64,000 bases of DNA from Alnus glutinosa (GCF_958979055.1 NC_084887.1:33334620-33398619), one strand, 5' to 3'. Shown: positions 10,561 to 24,013, counted from the first letter of the stretch. The notes: generated by a model not told the origin, from the sequence alone. Program-made: numbers and translations.

Positions 10561-12840
10561 TATTGTTGGTTCAGGGTTCATGAGGTCCAGATAAGGCAAG
10601 GGCCCTAAAAAGCCCAGTGGAATTTAGCTGCCCCTTTGGAATGGGATTGATGGGAGTGTGACCATGTCCTATAAGATTAGGTCTATTATTGATGTGAACA
10701 AAATCGATTAGAGAAAGAAAACATGATAATAATGCATGGAAGTGGATTTCTTCTCTTTTCAATGAGGGTTAAATTCTCTTTTATTTGCTAAATTGTACTA
10801 TATATGATTGAATGAAGACTTGCATCTCAAGGTCATCACAGTAACTTTATACATATATTTGTTGAATATACATGTGTGTGACATTACAAACGCGAATAGT
10901 TAATATAAATGATAAGCTGTAAACCCCTCATTCTACAACAACTAATTATAAGTGAACAAGTCATTAAAAACCAAAAAATACAATAAACATGAAAACGCAC
11001 AATCCTTTGAAACAAATTAAAAAACGGCAATTTCTAAACAGTAGACCCTCATTTTTCCTCAGTTTTCTTTGGCAGATCCGGTGGGGATGGTGGGATCTTT
11101 GCAACTTACGTACAATGAAGAAAACTCAAAAGTGCTTATTTTGTCCATTGGTTTTGTTTTTTCTTTTTTGTATGAAATCTAGTGTTTTCATGTCTAATGT
11201 TTAGTGTGTGTTTGTATAATGAGTTTTACAGCCCATCTTTATTAAAGAGGCTCTCTAATATAATAGAGTTCAAACTATAAGCTTAAGATTTTTAGGTTGA
11301 GTGGTATCCCATAAAACTATATTGTGGTCCCATCGAAAAACTCCTCAAGATGTCAATCTCTTTAATAAAATAATTAATTTGTATCTTTCATTTGGTATTA
11401 TCTAAATTATAGTATCTACTATTGATTGAAGCACCTTTAAAAACTTGATAAATATGATTGTTTTTTCTTGAAATTATTTGAAAAGAAAAAGAGAAGGAAG
11501 GATAAATTGTTGATAATTTGCCCTACTTTGCATAGAGTTGGGATCAGCATGATGATTGTAGAGCAAAAAAGCAGTTTCCATAGGTTGTAGAGCTTCATGT
11601 CCTGTTATGGGAGTACTGCATCATTATTGTCATTGCATTGCTAAACAATAACTAAACTTGTCCAAGTAGCCAACCCCAAATAATTGATATTAGACTTTAT
11701 TGATCGAGTTTAAATACTCTGTGACAGGGGATTCAACTACTCATATATATGGTTTTGTCCATCCTCACTGTAATAAGAAATATGGACCAATTAGGACAAA
11801 GTTCTTTCTTCCTTTTTATGATTCTTGAATTATCAGTGCCATATTATTATGACAGTTTCAAGCAAAAGAATCATACACCTTTTCATTGGGTGACATAAAA
11901 AAACATTATATCATATACCCTATGAATTATCGTATGTTCAATTGTTTATAAAATTCGACCAATTTAAGAGATGGAGATCGCGGAATTCACCTATTCTGAA
12001 CAAGTAATTTTCACATTCTGGGCTAATTGGGGCAATTAAGCCCCATTTATAACACCCCCCCCCCCCCTATGTACATAAATTTAGACAGTCTAATTACAGA
12101 AAACCAGCTGTCCAACATTACCAAAAAAGAAGAAGTTAAAAACAAAAAGGCAGAATGGCATAGATTTCGATAATCTTAGATTGTTCAATCTTGAGGTGTA
12201 GATTATAAAAATAAATGACGTAGGTGTAGTAAATTTTATTTTATTTTAATTTGATGATGATGATTGGGAGACTGATAAAGCTTCTCAAGAGTAAGGTTTT
12301 TATTTTGGTGTTTTTCCCATCAACGGACAATGATCTTAAATACATATATTATCTATAAAGACATAAATTAAAGCATGAGTCTTCCAATCAATTTAATGTG
12401 GAGAGAATAATCTATGCATATTTTGTTGTGGCATGTGAAGTGGGATTCTCCAAACCATTTCTGACAGATTTAATTTAATGTCTATTTTGCAGTAGTGTTC
12501 TCAAAACCAGACCAACCAGGTTGGTAGTACTTGTCATGGTATATACCTGAACAAAGATCCAAATACCAAGAACACAAAGATTAGAGATAGAAAGAATTCT
12601 TAATTAGCTACAAGTTACAAACTTTTGCATTTGGCATTATGTACAATGGTTGATCAAATGATTACTTTGAGGATAATTAAGAAGCCCATTTTGATGGATT
12701 GGCTTTTAAGTGTAGTGTATACGGTGTAGTTTTTTCATCGCTCCAGAATTAATTTCAAATCTTGTATGAGAAAGAGAGAAGTGGGAAAATCGCTCCCTGA
12801 TCTTTATAGAACAATATTTATATGGAAAATTCGCTCTCGA
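10561..12840. other. Intergenic DNA, no gene seen
   Basis: This is AT-rich sequence with short open frames only and a C homopolymer at 12053-12067. No protein, RNA gene or clear transposon terminus was recognised. Its left part is probably distal RPK2 promoter. Confidence 0.5.
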
Positions 12841-13183
12841 TCAACAGCATCGTGGGCAACAATAGAAGCAAGAAAACCAATTGGTTCTAGCAGGCTTTGA
12901 GCTCATTCGAGGGTTTTGATGCTGCTGCTGCTGCCGCGGGTACTGCATTTCCAAGTCCAGCGCCACAGGGCTATTTAATCCACTATCACCTGCAAAACTG
13001 GAAACAACCCATATATATACATATATATGTACGTCAACTACAATGCTATGAAGATCGATCAATTATAATTATACCAGATCATATTGGATTGTATAAGATA
13101 GATTACCTAAACAGATCGAGAAATAAACTAAAATTATGAGTGTATATACATGTATTATATAAAGAAACAATTTCTCATGCATA

Positions 13184-13214
<31 letters not shown>

Positions 13215-14136
13215 TGTAACAATTCACCCTTACTGATATAATATTGTCTGTTTTTTGTTTTTTCGAATCGTGACTTTTCTCTGGAGGTAACCCATGATAG
13301 GTTTATGGCCATTTAAAACGCTTTGTGTTGATTTAATGCAAAGATTGAAGTTTTGACAGGTTGAAAATTATAGCTTACAATGGGAAATGAAAGGAGCGGG
13401 TGCTGGTATTGCTCTCATCAGACCGGTAAGAGATAGTATTGTAGAATCCGACATCCTGATCAGCAGGAGAACCTCTTCCCTTGTTGTCATCTTTTACAGA
13501 TCCCCTCCAATCGGCAAGGGTGGTATCATCTGATGCTTCTATTGCCATATCAGCATTAGTCTTGCTTTTATCGTGGCCTGATGCGGTAAGGCGGGGGAGG
13601 GTAGCCGTAGCAGCCATCAATTCATCCGTCCTCGCCAACTCTCCAGATTTATTGTTGAACATGATAAAGTGATCTCTTGAGAAGCTGCTATTTCCGATGT
13701 GAATACTGAATAACGATTCATTCGAGGCGACGCTCCATTCCATAGGCGTTGTGGATTTGGAAGAAAACACGGAAGATGGAATCCGATTTGGATCATAGCC
13801 TGCTGGCCGCCCTGTCGGCGCCGGCATCGAAGGAGATTGTGTACCTGATCCACTTTGATTGCTCCAAACAGGAGAGGGAGTAGAAAGAAGATGATCAGCC
13901 GGTGATGTGGGTCCTTCCATCTCAAGGCTACGATCTTTTTCAGATTCAAAAGGAGGGCCATTAAAGAATGTCTGATCAATAGCATCTACTTCCATCGAAG
14001 AAGCTGATGATGAAGAAGACGAACCTGGACTTTTTTGATGAGCAACGACGGGGTCAACTTCTTTGGAGGGAACATCAAAATGCACCCTTAGATTCTTACT
14101 ACTCCCTCCCTTGTGTTCCTGATCCGTGGCATCCAT
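12841..14136 (-). CDS. Plant-specific Ser-rich protein of unknown function with Cys-rich C-terminus
   Basis: Two exons, 14136-13379 and 12997-12841, join in phase (ATT|GTAAGC donor; TTTCCAG|T acceptor) to give about 304 residues. A second possible acceptor (TTTTGCAG|G) would put an immediate stop in frame, so the upstream one is used. The protein is Ser/Thr/Pro-rich and probably disordered. It has a conserved-looking core MEWSVASNESLFSIHIGN near residue 131, preceded by YDPNRIPSSVF, and a tail TNWFSCFYCCPRCC rich in Cys and aromatics. No catalytic domain, signal peptide or membrane helix is evident. I recall similar proteins annotated as uncharacterised in other eudicots. The CC-rich tail could be a lipidation or metal site, but that is speculation. 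Confidence 0.75.
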
Positions 14137-16328
14137 TATTCAGTTTAACCAAATCCTCAAATTGTTCCAATGCCGACTTCTAACTGCAAGTACAGGCAGG
14201 AAAATCTGAAAGAAAAAAAAAAAAGGGGAAAAAAAAAAAAGAAAAACAAATATATGGCAGAAGATGGGTCACCTATGCCATTGCAAAAAGAAATCGATCA
14301 GCTTTGCAAGAAAAAATAGGAGCTTCAATGAAGCAGAAAGAAGTGAATCCGAAAAACCCTTTTATAAATTAATTACCTTTGGAAATATTTGATCATGTGA
14401 ATGTTGAGCACATGTCAAAGAGAGGGTGGGTGGTTAATTAGGAGTAGGAAGATCGGAACAACAGCGGGGACCAAACAAGTAGGGTTTTGGTTTTTATCAA
14501 CTGCATGCAGGCTAACAAAGGAAGGCCAAGAGAGGATCTCGGGGGTTAGATTTGATAATTCTATCTTCTGGAACCAGCTAATTAACCAAATCTTGTAGCC
14601 GTTGCCGCTGTTTCTAACAAATATACGAGCCTTCACGCGGGAAGGCTGCAGTTCAGTTACGTTGCACATTTTGTTGGTTTTGGGCCGGCCGGCCGGCCAT
14701 CTCAGCCTAAATTAAAAGCCTAGGAGGAGTCCATGGTTGTTCATATATGTACCTCGTACAGATCCTAAATAATGCACATTCTCCATTCATAAGTTTATTT
14801 TGACATGGAAAATTACACTTTCCACCCTGCCATGGGTCCTATTTTTTTTTTTCTTCCCCTTTTAATCTAGACATTATACCCCCATTCTATTAGGAAGATA
14901 TTACAAAATTTAAAATATTAGGGCAAATAGGATGGTAGATGGAGAGAGATAATTAGTGTAGTTTTTTAATTATGTTAAGGCTGATAAGGTCTCAACGTAT
15001 AACTTATATATCTTATGGAGTAATGCTATAAGAAGGACTACAGCTCTCTTTGTATCCTTCCAAATGTTATGTGATTTAAAATTACTTATTCGGATGAAAA
15101 AATTAGGATTAAAAGTAGTTAGTTTTTTTTTAATAACTTTAACAACTTCTGTACAACTTTAATAACTTTTTTTAAAAAAAAAAAAAAAAAATCAACCATT
15201 AGATATGTACAACTCACATGTAAAAAATAAATCTAATTAATGGTTTCTTTTTTTAAAAAAAAAAAAAAAAGAAAAAAAAGAAAAAAAAGAAGAAGTTTGA
15301 ACTGTACAAAAGTTGTAAGCGTATCATTTACCTATCATGTCTTGTGTGCTGCAACTTTATAGGGTTTGACTTGACTTGTGTTACTTAGTTGGGACTCATC
15401 CCTATCCATAGTATTGTCCATCTTTTTCCTTTTTGGATTGGTGTGAGGTTTTTCCGAGTAATTCTAAATACTCAAATTCAGATTTTAATGAAGGCTAATT
15501 TAATGGTTGATGGGCACTGCCTCATCCGTCCAATGAGATAAGACTTGAGTATTTAGAATTATTTTATTTTTCCAACAACAAAATGGATATGACACGGCCT
15601 AAGTAAAGAACAATTATACAGACTCAGAATAGTTTTCCTGCCCTACACGTTGAGGATTTGTGATAAAGTAAAATCTGGATTTGGGATTTTACAATTTTAC
15701 TATTTTCAACAAGAATAGGATTTGAACTTAATTGCGTTTATTTCACCATTGTTTAGACTTATTCAAAGTCATAAGATTTCCAGGCCAAAAAACACAAATG
15801 TTTTTGTCTTTATTTGTTATGATCATCAACCAACGATTTAAGATGTGGGATTAGATCGAGTACAAGGAGATATAAGATTAGACTTCAGAGTCAGGACCCA
15901 AGAGGGTAGTTCAGTAAAAATGATGAAAAAAGAGGATAAGGCATGTAAGACAGTAGGAGGCGCAATGTGAGATGTTATCCCCAACATGTTTGTTGGCAGA
16001 TATGCTCTCAGGCAGGATGTTATCCCCATCATTTTTGAGCTTTGGAATTAAAGAAAGATGTTGAAAGTCGCAGGCAAACTGGTTCCTGTGGAGGGAGCTT
16101 TGGAGAAAAAGCTGTTGATCAGCAATGGAGTTCAGAACCCCAGCTGTCAGATCTCTTCCTTTGATTTGCTCATTAGCCTATTGGCTCAAGTTCTTGATAT
16201 CTGTACTTTGATAATTCATGTATGCTTATGAACTTCAGATCGAAGTGAGAGCATCATTTAGCAGTATATAATGGGAAACTAGGTGTTATTCTGAGTCTAT
16301 GGTTGTTTCTAATTTGTACCGAATGAAT
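14137..16328. other. Intergenic DNA with MITE-like repeats
   Basis: It contains the promoter side of the Ser-rich gene and a GGCCGGCCGGCCGGCC palindrome (14683-14698). A repeat beginning GGAGTAATGCTATAAG at 15019 has relatives near 34873 and 62851 in this window. A/T homopolymers and the small inverted-repeat element at 15460 are listed separately or noted here. No gene is supported. Confidence 0.5.
15460..15560. mobile_element. Short MITE-like inverted repeat
   Basis: The ends are a perfect 16-bp inverted repeat, AATTCTAAATACTCAA at 15460-15475 and TTGAGTATTTAGAATT at 15545-15560, extendable with mismatches. It encloses about 70 bp of non-coding DNA. Size and structure fit a small MITE; the superfamily is unclear. 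Confidence 0.5.
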
Positions 16329-16600
16329 TGTTAGAATATATTTTCATATATATGTGATTCCTATCAAATTCCTGTGATTAATAATCAAGTCCTTGTGAAT
16401 TGAATACCTTGTTTATATTGTATTCACCTACCATCTATTTTTTTTATAAATAGAGATTGTAGGTCATAACCGAATCACGTAATTTTTGTGCGTTTCTTTC
16501 TCTTCTTCCATCTCTCATCCTTCATGTTGTATGTTCTTTTATTCCGCTTCTCAATTTCATTTTCCATTCAATTATATTTTATGCTGTGTTAGAATTCAAG
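16329..16600 (+). mobile_element. Possible solo LTR (Copia-like) fossil
   Basis: The stretch begins TGTTAGAATATA, as many plant Copia LTRs do. It has a TATA-like TTTATAAATAGAG about 120 bp in, followed by a pyrimidine-rich segment. The 3' end and a target-site duplication could not be fixed, and no internal coding region adjoins it. It is a degraded remnant at best, lying close upstream of CRR7. Confidence 0.3.
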
Positions 16601-16855
16601 AGAAGCTTAAGAACATGAAAAGAAAGAATATGCCATTTTAGACAAAGTTTTGATGGAAATAACTTCTGTTTCTCGACTCTGTTAGTTCCAATATTCCATC
16701 ATTTTTGCTGTAAAAAGAATTGGTGAACACATTAAGCTTCCTTTTGGATGATATACTTTGATTGATAACAGAAATAAAACCACCAGTCACCTTACATATC
16801 CCAGACACTATATTTGAAAACCCAAGGAAATTCAAGAAACATTGTGCCATTCAAA

Positions 16856-17547
16856 ATGACAGCAGTGGAATCACATGCAGGTAAAGAAGCAAGACACCAT
16901 AGTCCAAGTCCATTGATTCGCTCAAGATCAGCAGATGTAACTGTGTATTGGAGTTCTTCAAGCCATCTCAAACTGCCTCAAAAGTCAAGCAACAGCAGAA
17001 ATGCAGTAAAGGTAACCTATTTTTTTCTACACTTGGGCTTCAGTTGTATTGTATAGGTCACAATCCTTCATATTTGCAGTGATCAAGAATGTTATATCTG
17101 TATCAAATTTCGCCAAACATCAAGAACTAGCAAACAGACAAAAAAAGGACCCAAGTTTAGCTAATTTTCTTCCTCATCCTCATCTAACTTATTGCAAATT
17201 AATGCTATGTGAGCCTGTTTTGAATTAATTTCAGATGCAGATCTTGTTAATAGTGCTTTTATATTTGCTGTTAGGTTTATGCAATGAGGAGACGGACACC
17301 TCGGGGGGCTGCAGAAACTTATGTACTATTCGAACCAGGGCAGGATGAGATATTTGTTTCTGAGGAAGAGCTAAAAGCGAAGTTGCAAAATTGGCTGGAA
17401 AACTGGCCGGGAGAGGCCCTTCCTCCAGACCTTGCTAGATTCGAAACGGTGGATGATGCTGTTTCGCACCTCGTAAGGTCTGTTTGTGAGCTTGAAATTG
17501 ATGGAGACGTCGGTTCAATCCAATGGTACCAAGTTCGCTTGGAGTGA
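16856..17547 (+). CDS. CRR7: CHLORORESPIRATORY REDUCTION 7, chloroplast NDH assembly factor
   Basis: Exons 16856-17011 and 17275-17547 join in phase 0 (AAG|GTAACC; TTAG|GTT) to give about 142 residues. The C-terminal 90 residues are the CRR7 domain, shared with cyanobacteria: [20 protein letters not shown], then [31 protein letters not shown] and the terminal QVRLE. The Ser/Arg-rich N-terminus fits a chloroplast transit peptide. CRR7 is a stromal factor for assembly of subcomplex A of the NDH complex (cyclic electron flow around photosystem I). The start is the first ATG of the exon; an earlier upstream exon carrying more transit peptide is possible, because the sequence before 16856 stays open and follows a CCCAG. 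Confidence 0.9.
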
Positions 17548-17979
17548 GAAAAATCTGGGCTTCATCGCAATCAAATTTACATGATTAAAATTGGCCTGCT
17601 CTATATATACATATATAGATGATGCAGGCATAGTTCATATAGTGTTTCATTCATGTGAATCGGAGAGACACATTCAGGTATAAGCCCCTTCGTTTGCATG
17701 CTTTCAACAAGTAGCTGTCAATCAATTTCATAACAAAGCATTTGTTGGACTGAAATATTTCTTTATTTGAATTACACAAAAAAAAAAAAAAAAAAAAGCC
17801 TTGGAGAATCACATTACACCCATCTTACAGAAATTGAAAGCAATATTTAGGGAGGGTTCGGCAGATAAAATCCCATCAGATTTACTTGAATTTAAAATGA
17901 AATAATTCCAATTTGTCAAACAACCATTTGGATCAAGAAATCCATCTGATCTTGAGCTTTATCCAACAGCTTCAACACT

Positions 17980-18506
17980 TTAACTTTCAAAGAGACCGAC
18001 ATCCTGAGCTCGCAAATCCTGAATCTAAAGCAATAAATTTACAATATAAATAGAAATGAGTAAAATTATTTGAACTCCCAAGTATGCTGAATTAAAATCT
18101 AGTTAAAAAAAAAAGTTCAATACCTTGGTCTGATTTAAACTAGGTGGTAAAAGCACGCTACCCTTTCTGCTTCTGGCAAGAAGGCCTTTTGTAACCGGGG
18201 ACATCATCGAATCCGTTGGGCTTCTATACCTGCAGAAAAAGAAAAAGAAAAATGTTACAAAAAAAAATTAACCTAAACTAAGAAAATGAAATTCCGCTAT
18301 GGGGAAGAATGAAGAATGTACCTTTCGGGGTATTTGAATGCCTTGGGGACTTTAAGGCGGTCCGGGGTGGTAGGTTTGCGTAACTCATTGCCGGAGTTTC
18401 GATCATTTTGATCATTTTGTCGATTCTGGGGCGGTGTTTTGCAGTCGAGTACTGTGTTTTCTGGCTGCAACGGGTTCTTGGGAGGCAAAGTGAGCGCGTT
18501 CTCCAT
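17980..18506 (-). CDS. Small plant protein of unknown function (about 111 aa)
   Basis: Three exons, 18506-18322, 18229-18124 and 18024-17980, all join in phase (AAAG|GTACAT, CTGCAG|G, AAG|GTATTG, TTTAG|ATT). The N-terminus is Asn/Pro/Gln-rich. The middle and end look conserved: KVPKAFKYPERYRSPTDSMM, then SPVTKGLLARSRKG, LLPPSLNQTK and a terminal DLRAQDVGLFES. SP/TP sites with basic neighbours suggest a kinase substrate, possibly nuclear, but this is inference. The last exon has a NAGNAG-like pair of acceptors that would include or omit Ile-Gln. The gene is convergent with CRR7, with stop codons about 430 bp apart. Confidence 0.8.
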
Positions 18507-20440
18507 TAAATAACAACTGGGTTACCTGTGAAGATCGAAGCGACATTAACTCTAATTAACCATCTTGAAATTAATGGGAAAGAAGGAGAAGGCAAACGAT
18601 AGCTGTGAGGTGAAGAAAGAATGAGAGATTAGAAGCACGAACCCTGACGCGAGACAGAGAGAGATGTACTGCAAACGAGAATTACTTGTAAGCGAAATTT
18701 AACTCACAAGAGTAAATCTCAAATTCGCATAAAATTTCTACGACATTCAGCTTTGAATTACCCTTTCGGACCCAATCTCTTTGCTGCATGCATGCCTGAA
18801 CCTCTGCTTTAAAGCAGGGGGCATGAAACTTGAGGCAATTTGAGTGGTGGAGGTGACCGTTGGGGAAGACAGGTTCCAACGGTCAAATTTAGGCCTTGGA
18901 TGCGTTTGGCATTTAAATAAAGTTGGCGTTATGGGTTCGGTTGGGGAGGGATTCAGGGCCGGTCCAAAAGTAGCCGCCTTAGCAACGTGGTGACCTGACC
19001 TAATCAACTTTTGGAAAATGTTTTTGTTTAAACTAAATCTATTAATCTTTTAAACTGATATATAATTATTATTTTTAATTCAAACAAAAAAAAAAATTGT
19101 TACAAGGGAGGGTTTTTTCATTCTTGATTAGAAAGAAAAAGAGAATGGAAGACCAATTGAAATGCTTATAAACAGAAAGTATAAAAGTGTCACATTTAAC
19201 TAAAAAAGTACACAAAAATTTACACTTTTAAAAACTTTAGAAGCCTTTCAATCATGGAAAGCAAGCAACAAAAGTCTAATATTAGCAATTACATTAGCAA
19301 AATTCCAACCTAAAAACAAGCTGGGATTCTTAATCGCTAAGATAATGTTAATTGCATCTCCTTCGAGTATGAGAAATATTTGCTCGCTTGTAGTATGAGA
19401 AATATTGATTTGTGCTTAAAATATGAGAATACTTATTTATATTTTGGCGTTCATCTCGTACACATTTTCGTCTAGTTAGCATGCTCTATTCACCATTGGT
19501 ATTTTTTTTTCCTTTTTATTTAAGGTTGAATAAAGCATGCCAACTCAGCGAAGATGTATATGAAATAGACGTCAGAATGCAAAGAAATATTTTTCTTAAA
19601 ACATATATGCATTTTTAATATAACATATAATTTTCACTTATAGTTTTTAAAACTTTTGGAGAAAAAACCCTTAACTTAGTCCAGAGAAATGAATGGAAAT
19701 TGGTGTCATATGACTCATATGTTCAATAATTGAAAGGATAAATTGAATAGTTGTAGTGAATTCTGTTACTTGTGCTGTATTCATGTTGTTTCCATTGTGC
19801 CCGGTATTTGAGAGTCTCATACCAATTCAAGTTTACAATTTTAATAGTAAATTTATATATGAAAGTATGAAACAACCATTAAATAACTTTAAAACTTGGA
19901 TATAATTTATATTTATCATATCATAACCATTGTCATTATATATACCTCTTAAAAGAGTGGCTGGAGTGGCCGACAACTCATTTCAAAGGGGTGGTTGTGG
20001 TGTTGTTAAACGAAAAGAGTCACTCCCGGATAGACTTGGACTCGATTTCAAATAAATTTGACTCGAACTCAGTTTATTTGATAAATGAATCGATCTTTGA
20101 CACAAAATTAGGTTAAATTATTAAACGAGATATACTTGTATAAACTTGGCTTAACTTGATTAATGATTATAAACACAGCTCGTATAAACTCAGTTGGACT
20201 TATTAGTTCGTTCATATATATATTAATAAAAATAAGTTATACAAATATAAGTATGCATATTAGTTATTACAGTATTACGTTTGACCCCCTCATTAATCTT
20301 TGGCCCCCAATGAGAAATCCTAGCACCATCTTTGAGTATGAACCATTTTAGACAAATAGCTTACCCTTAAGATTAGTTTGGTACTTTTGATACTCAAGGG
20401 TATGTCTAACTGCAAACCCCATGAAGTAAATAAATTATTC
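18507..20440. other. Intergenic DNA, upstream of the small-protein gene
   Basis: The first few hundred bases are presumably promoter of the small gene on the minus strand. The rest is AT-rich. Around 20020-20190 it contains degenerate repeats of the kind GACTCGAACTCAGTTTAT. No gene is recognised. Confidence 0.45.
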
Positions 20441-20627
20441 TCTCTCTCTCTCTTTTGGTGGCCGACTACTCCAACCTTACCTTAGAGGTGGTTGACTATC
20501 CCCAAAATATTTTTTCTTTGTAGATGGCTACCTTAACCACTTCCTTGGCGGCGACCCATTTCAACCACTCCCTTAAAGTGATTAGACCACTCTCTTAAAG
20601 TGACTAGACCACCTAGGGACAAAGGAA

Positions 20628-20667
<40 letters not shown>

Positions 20668-20770
20668 TGGGGGGGGCTCATGCTCATAATAGTTTCTAAC
20701 TTGGTCCCTGACCACCCCTTCACTTCGGGTCAACACTCTCTCAAAGGAGTAGTTTACCACCCATCACCCA
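20440..20770. repeat. Degenerate GTGG(T/C)CGACTACTCC-type hairpin repeats and (GA)n tract
   Basis: Short units alternate between GGTGGCCGACTACTCC-like and AACCACTCCCTTAAAGTGA-like strings and interrupt a (GA)n/G run at 20632-20672. The units resemble those inside the element at 25.8-26.3 kb. Element boundaries were not found. Confidence 0.35.
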
Positions 20771-20816
20771 TGGGGTGGAGGTGATCGATCGATCCTGATC
20801 GATCTTTAAAAAATTA

Positions 20817-21001
20817 AGAAATGATATTTGGTTACTCCATGATATAATTATTGACTTTTTTTTATTAAAAGAAAACAACAAAATCATGTAAATGGGTTGA
20901 GTTTGATTTTGTAGGATTTTTTTTTTATTATTTTTCAAAAAAAAAGAAAAAAGAAAAGAAGAAGTCAATAATTATGTCATGAGTAGCCAAATATCATTTC
21001 T
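20817..21001. mobile_element. MITE with about 40-bp inverted ends
   Basis: The left end AGAAATGATATTTGGTTACT and the reverse complement of the right end (AGAAATGATATTTGGCTACT) match for about 40 bp with few differences, through ATAATTATTGACTT. The interior is A/T-rich and non-coding. About 185 bp in total; the superfamily is not assigned. Confidence 0.6.
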
Positions 21002-21581
21002 CGGAAGCCAAAAGAAAATGAACTCTTAATTATTTTAGCTTAAACTATGGAAATTAAGAAGAAAACAAGAAAGGTTGGGCCGATAGAAGATGCCACATTA
21101 AGACAAGGCCAAATACAACCACCACTAGGGCCGCTATTAATTGTTTTAGCTATGTTTTTGATGGCTTAGGAGATATTCTCAGTAATTCGTGGATATTATA
21201 TAGGAGATATTGGACCCAATTCTTCTTGAAATACAAGCTAGACAAGGAAAGGAAGATTTTTGACTCGTGACTAACAGGAGGAGTGTGATTGATCATTTTA
21301 TAATAATATATCTCAATGTCACCAAGTCTACTCGATCGATTCTTTAATTTCTATCCCGCGCCGTGACTACAGACTTCAATCGAGTTAGACCCAGTTTTGA
21401 TGGCCACAATCATGGAAAAAAGCTACCATGAATTCACTATTTTATTTGTTATTTAGTTCTTTGCGGCGCCGGCAACGGGCAATCTGGTTAGGAAACAACA
21501 GCCTTGCATTAGGCAGATTAATTTTGTATGGAGATTGTGATTCTTGATGGGCTTTTGCTTACATCTTTCTATTGACTACTA

Positions 21582-21589
<8 letters not shown>

Positions 21590-21642
<53 letters not shown>
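21590..21642. repeat. (TA)n microsatellite
   Basis: An uninterrupted TA dinucleotide repeat of about 26 units. Confidence 0.95.
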
Positions 21643-21643
<1 letters not shown>

Positions 21644-24011
21644 TCCAATTACCCAAGAACCAATTCTATGTATATATATACCTTGTTACGCAGAAAGGGA
21701 ATGACGTACAGTCAACACATAATATATATACACTTTCTCACATTAATGTTTGATCAGGTGGGGGGACGACCTCATGGTGTCTATTTATTCATGTTCATGA
21801 GATACGTACTTATATATCCTGCAAGATGATGGATCAAGTCAGAAGATCTGAATGAAATTAAGCAACTATAGCAGCCTTGGGGGGAGCAGGGAACCATTTG
21901 GCCCGATATATACTCGATCATCTTGACTAATATTGCTAATTAATATCTTAAACTGTGTTTAAAATGTTTGGTGGTTTCCTTCCATTGAAGTATATCTAAC
22001 TTAGCCACATATCCATGCCAATACTGTTCAGATGTACTAACAGATTTGATTATGTTATGAGAATAATAATTTATCCAAAAGCCTTAAATATATTGAATGG
22101 TTAAATTCTTGACAATTAGGACGGTAATATTTTCCCGCGCTTTCGAATTTGATGTCTATGTCGGCTCACTTTATCAATGATGATCCAATGGTAGTTCTTT
22201 TTCTTATGACGATTTTACACACCTATTAGTATTGAATGACTTAACACTATGCCCATAAAAATACCAAAATATTTTAATCTAACCTAATGCCTATATATAT
22301 ATAGGTTGTCTCTTTTATGATTGGACCTCTGACGTGATGTATGCCTTGATATCAATTGTTAAGGACCTAACCATTGATTCAAAAACCCTAAAAATGTTTA
22401 ATAGTAACTTTATTAAACTCTAAACCATTAGAATCATAATAGAGTATTCCTCTATTACGATTAGCCCTCTAAGCAATCATGTTTAGTACATCATAGCTTG
22501 GAAATTAACGACAAGAGCTAGGTAAAAAAAAAATGAAGGAAAAACAATAATTAACAACTCTTCTACAAATTCAAAAAAAAAAAAAAAAAAAAGAAAAAAA
22601 AGTGGAAGCATGGAATTGCAGGAAAATTAGAAAAATAGTCACCAAGTGCTTCGTATTTAGAAAACTAAAAAATACATCAATCAAACGGCCAAACCGTCCT
22701 TATTGATCTTAAATTGTAAGATCATATACTCAAAAAAACAAAATACAAAACTGTGTTTCCAATAGAACATTAAATTGGATCGATCGAATAACATACCACA
22801 TTTTTATCGATCGATCGATCAAACATCAATTGAACTATCAACCAAAGCTCTTGAAAATTTCTACTGAGAATTTGACTTACACCCACAGAATCGAGAGATT
22901 ACTTTTTCGAATCTAAGCATTAATAATACGAATCATCCAACTTGTCTCTTGTTTTGAATAAAGATACTTTTTACCAACTGTCGGTCCAACCTAATGCACG
23001 TGTGCCACAGAAGTAATATGCATTATAAATTCAACCATGATTAATTAGCTTCTTATGATAGTTTGTAACTCAAGCTAATTGCAGCTTCTTTGTTGTAATT
23101 AGGGTGTTGGCATGGAGTAGCTAGCAGTAGTTGAGATGTGTCTGTTGGTGGAGATTCAATGAAAGCTATTCGTCTAATGGAGAACCCTAAGCACTGTACT
23201 GAGTACTACTCATGAGTACCATTAAGAGTTGATTTTGCTATGATTATGCAACCATCCCAAAGTCAGATAAGGATATATTAACAGCAATCATCTATTCAAA
23301 TTGTTAGCATTTTGACAAATAATATGAAAGGCTTTATATGAAACTTATATGCCCAATTGAATTTTAGGTTGTTTGGTTATTGATTTGAGCAGGTGAATTC
23401 TATATGAAGTCTCTCAACACTTTTACTAAACCATTTGAACAAAATAATTACTGTGAATTCCAGACAGCAGACAAATGTTCTTATTTTACCAATCCAGTCG
23501 GTTTACAATAAGAAATAGTAAAGGTGGTGGAGCCGATCTATCATTAGGTCTATTTTATATATGAAGCTACATTAGATAAGAGAATATATAAACTCATCAA
23601 ACACCCTTTGGAAGCTAGGGTCGAGCCTTTGTTTTCATTCACCGAAGCCTGTGCGTTGGCAGTCAACAAACTGCCAACTTTTAAATGGTTTTGGCTTTAG
23701 GAGGAGGCTTGAAGGTTCCTCCTTTACATTTAAATTACATAAAAAAAGCACTAGTATGGATGAATAAAAACAAAGACAACTCTTTCAAATAGCTTTCATG
23801 GGTCTAATATATTCCCTTGCTGCAGTGCAGAAAAGATGGAAAAATAGGAGTTTCTTTTACCATTGTCTTCCTCCTGTGACCTGTCTCTGTACTATTTTAT
23901 ACTTGTTTTTGGTTAATTGTGTCCTAATTGAAAGATAGTGTAGGACTATGATGTTTTATATTGTATATATCATACAGATAAGATTTTCCTGAGATCATTT
24001 GCATCACAGTG

Positions 24012-24013
<2 letters not shown>

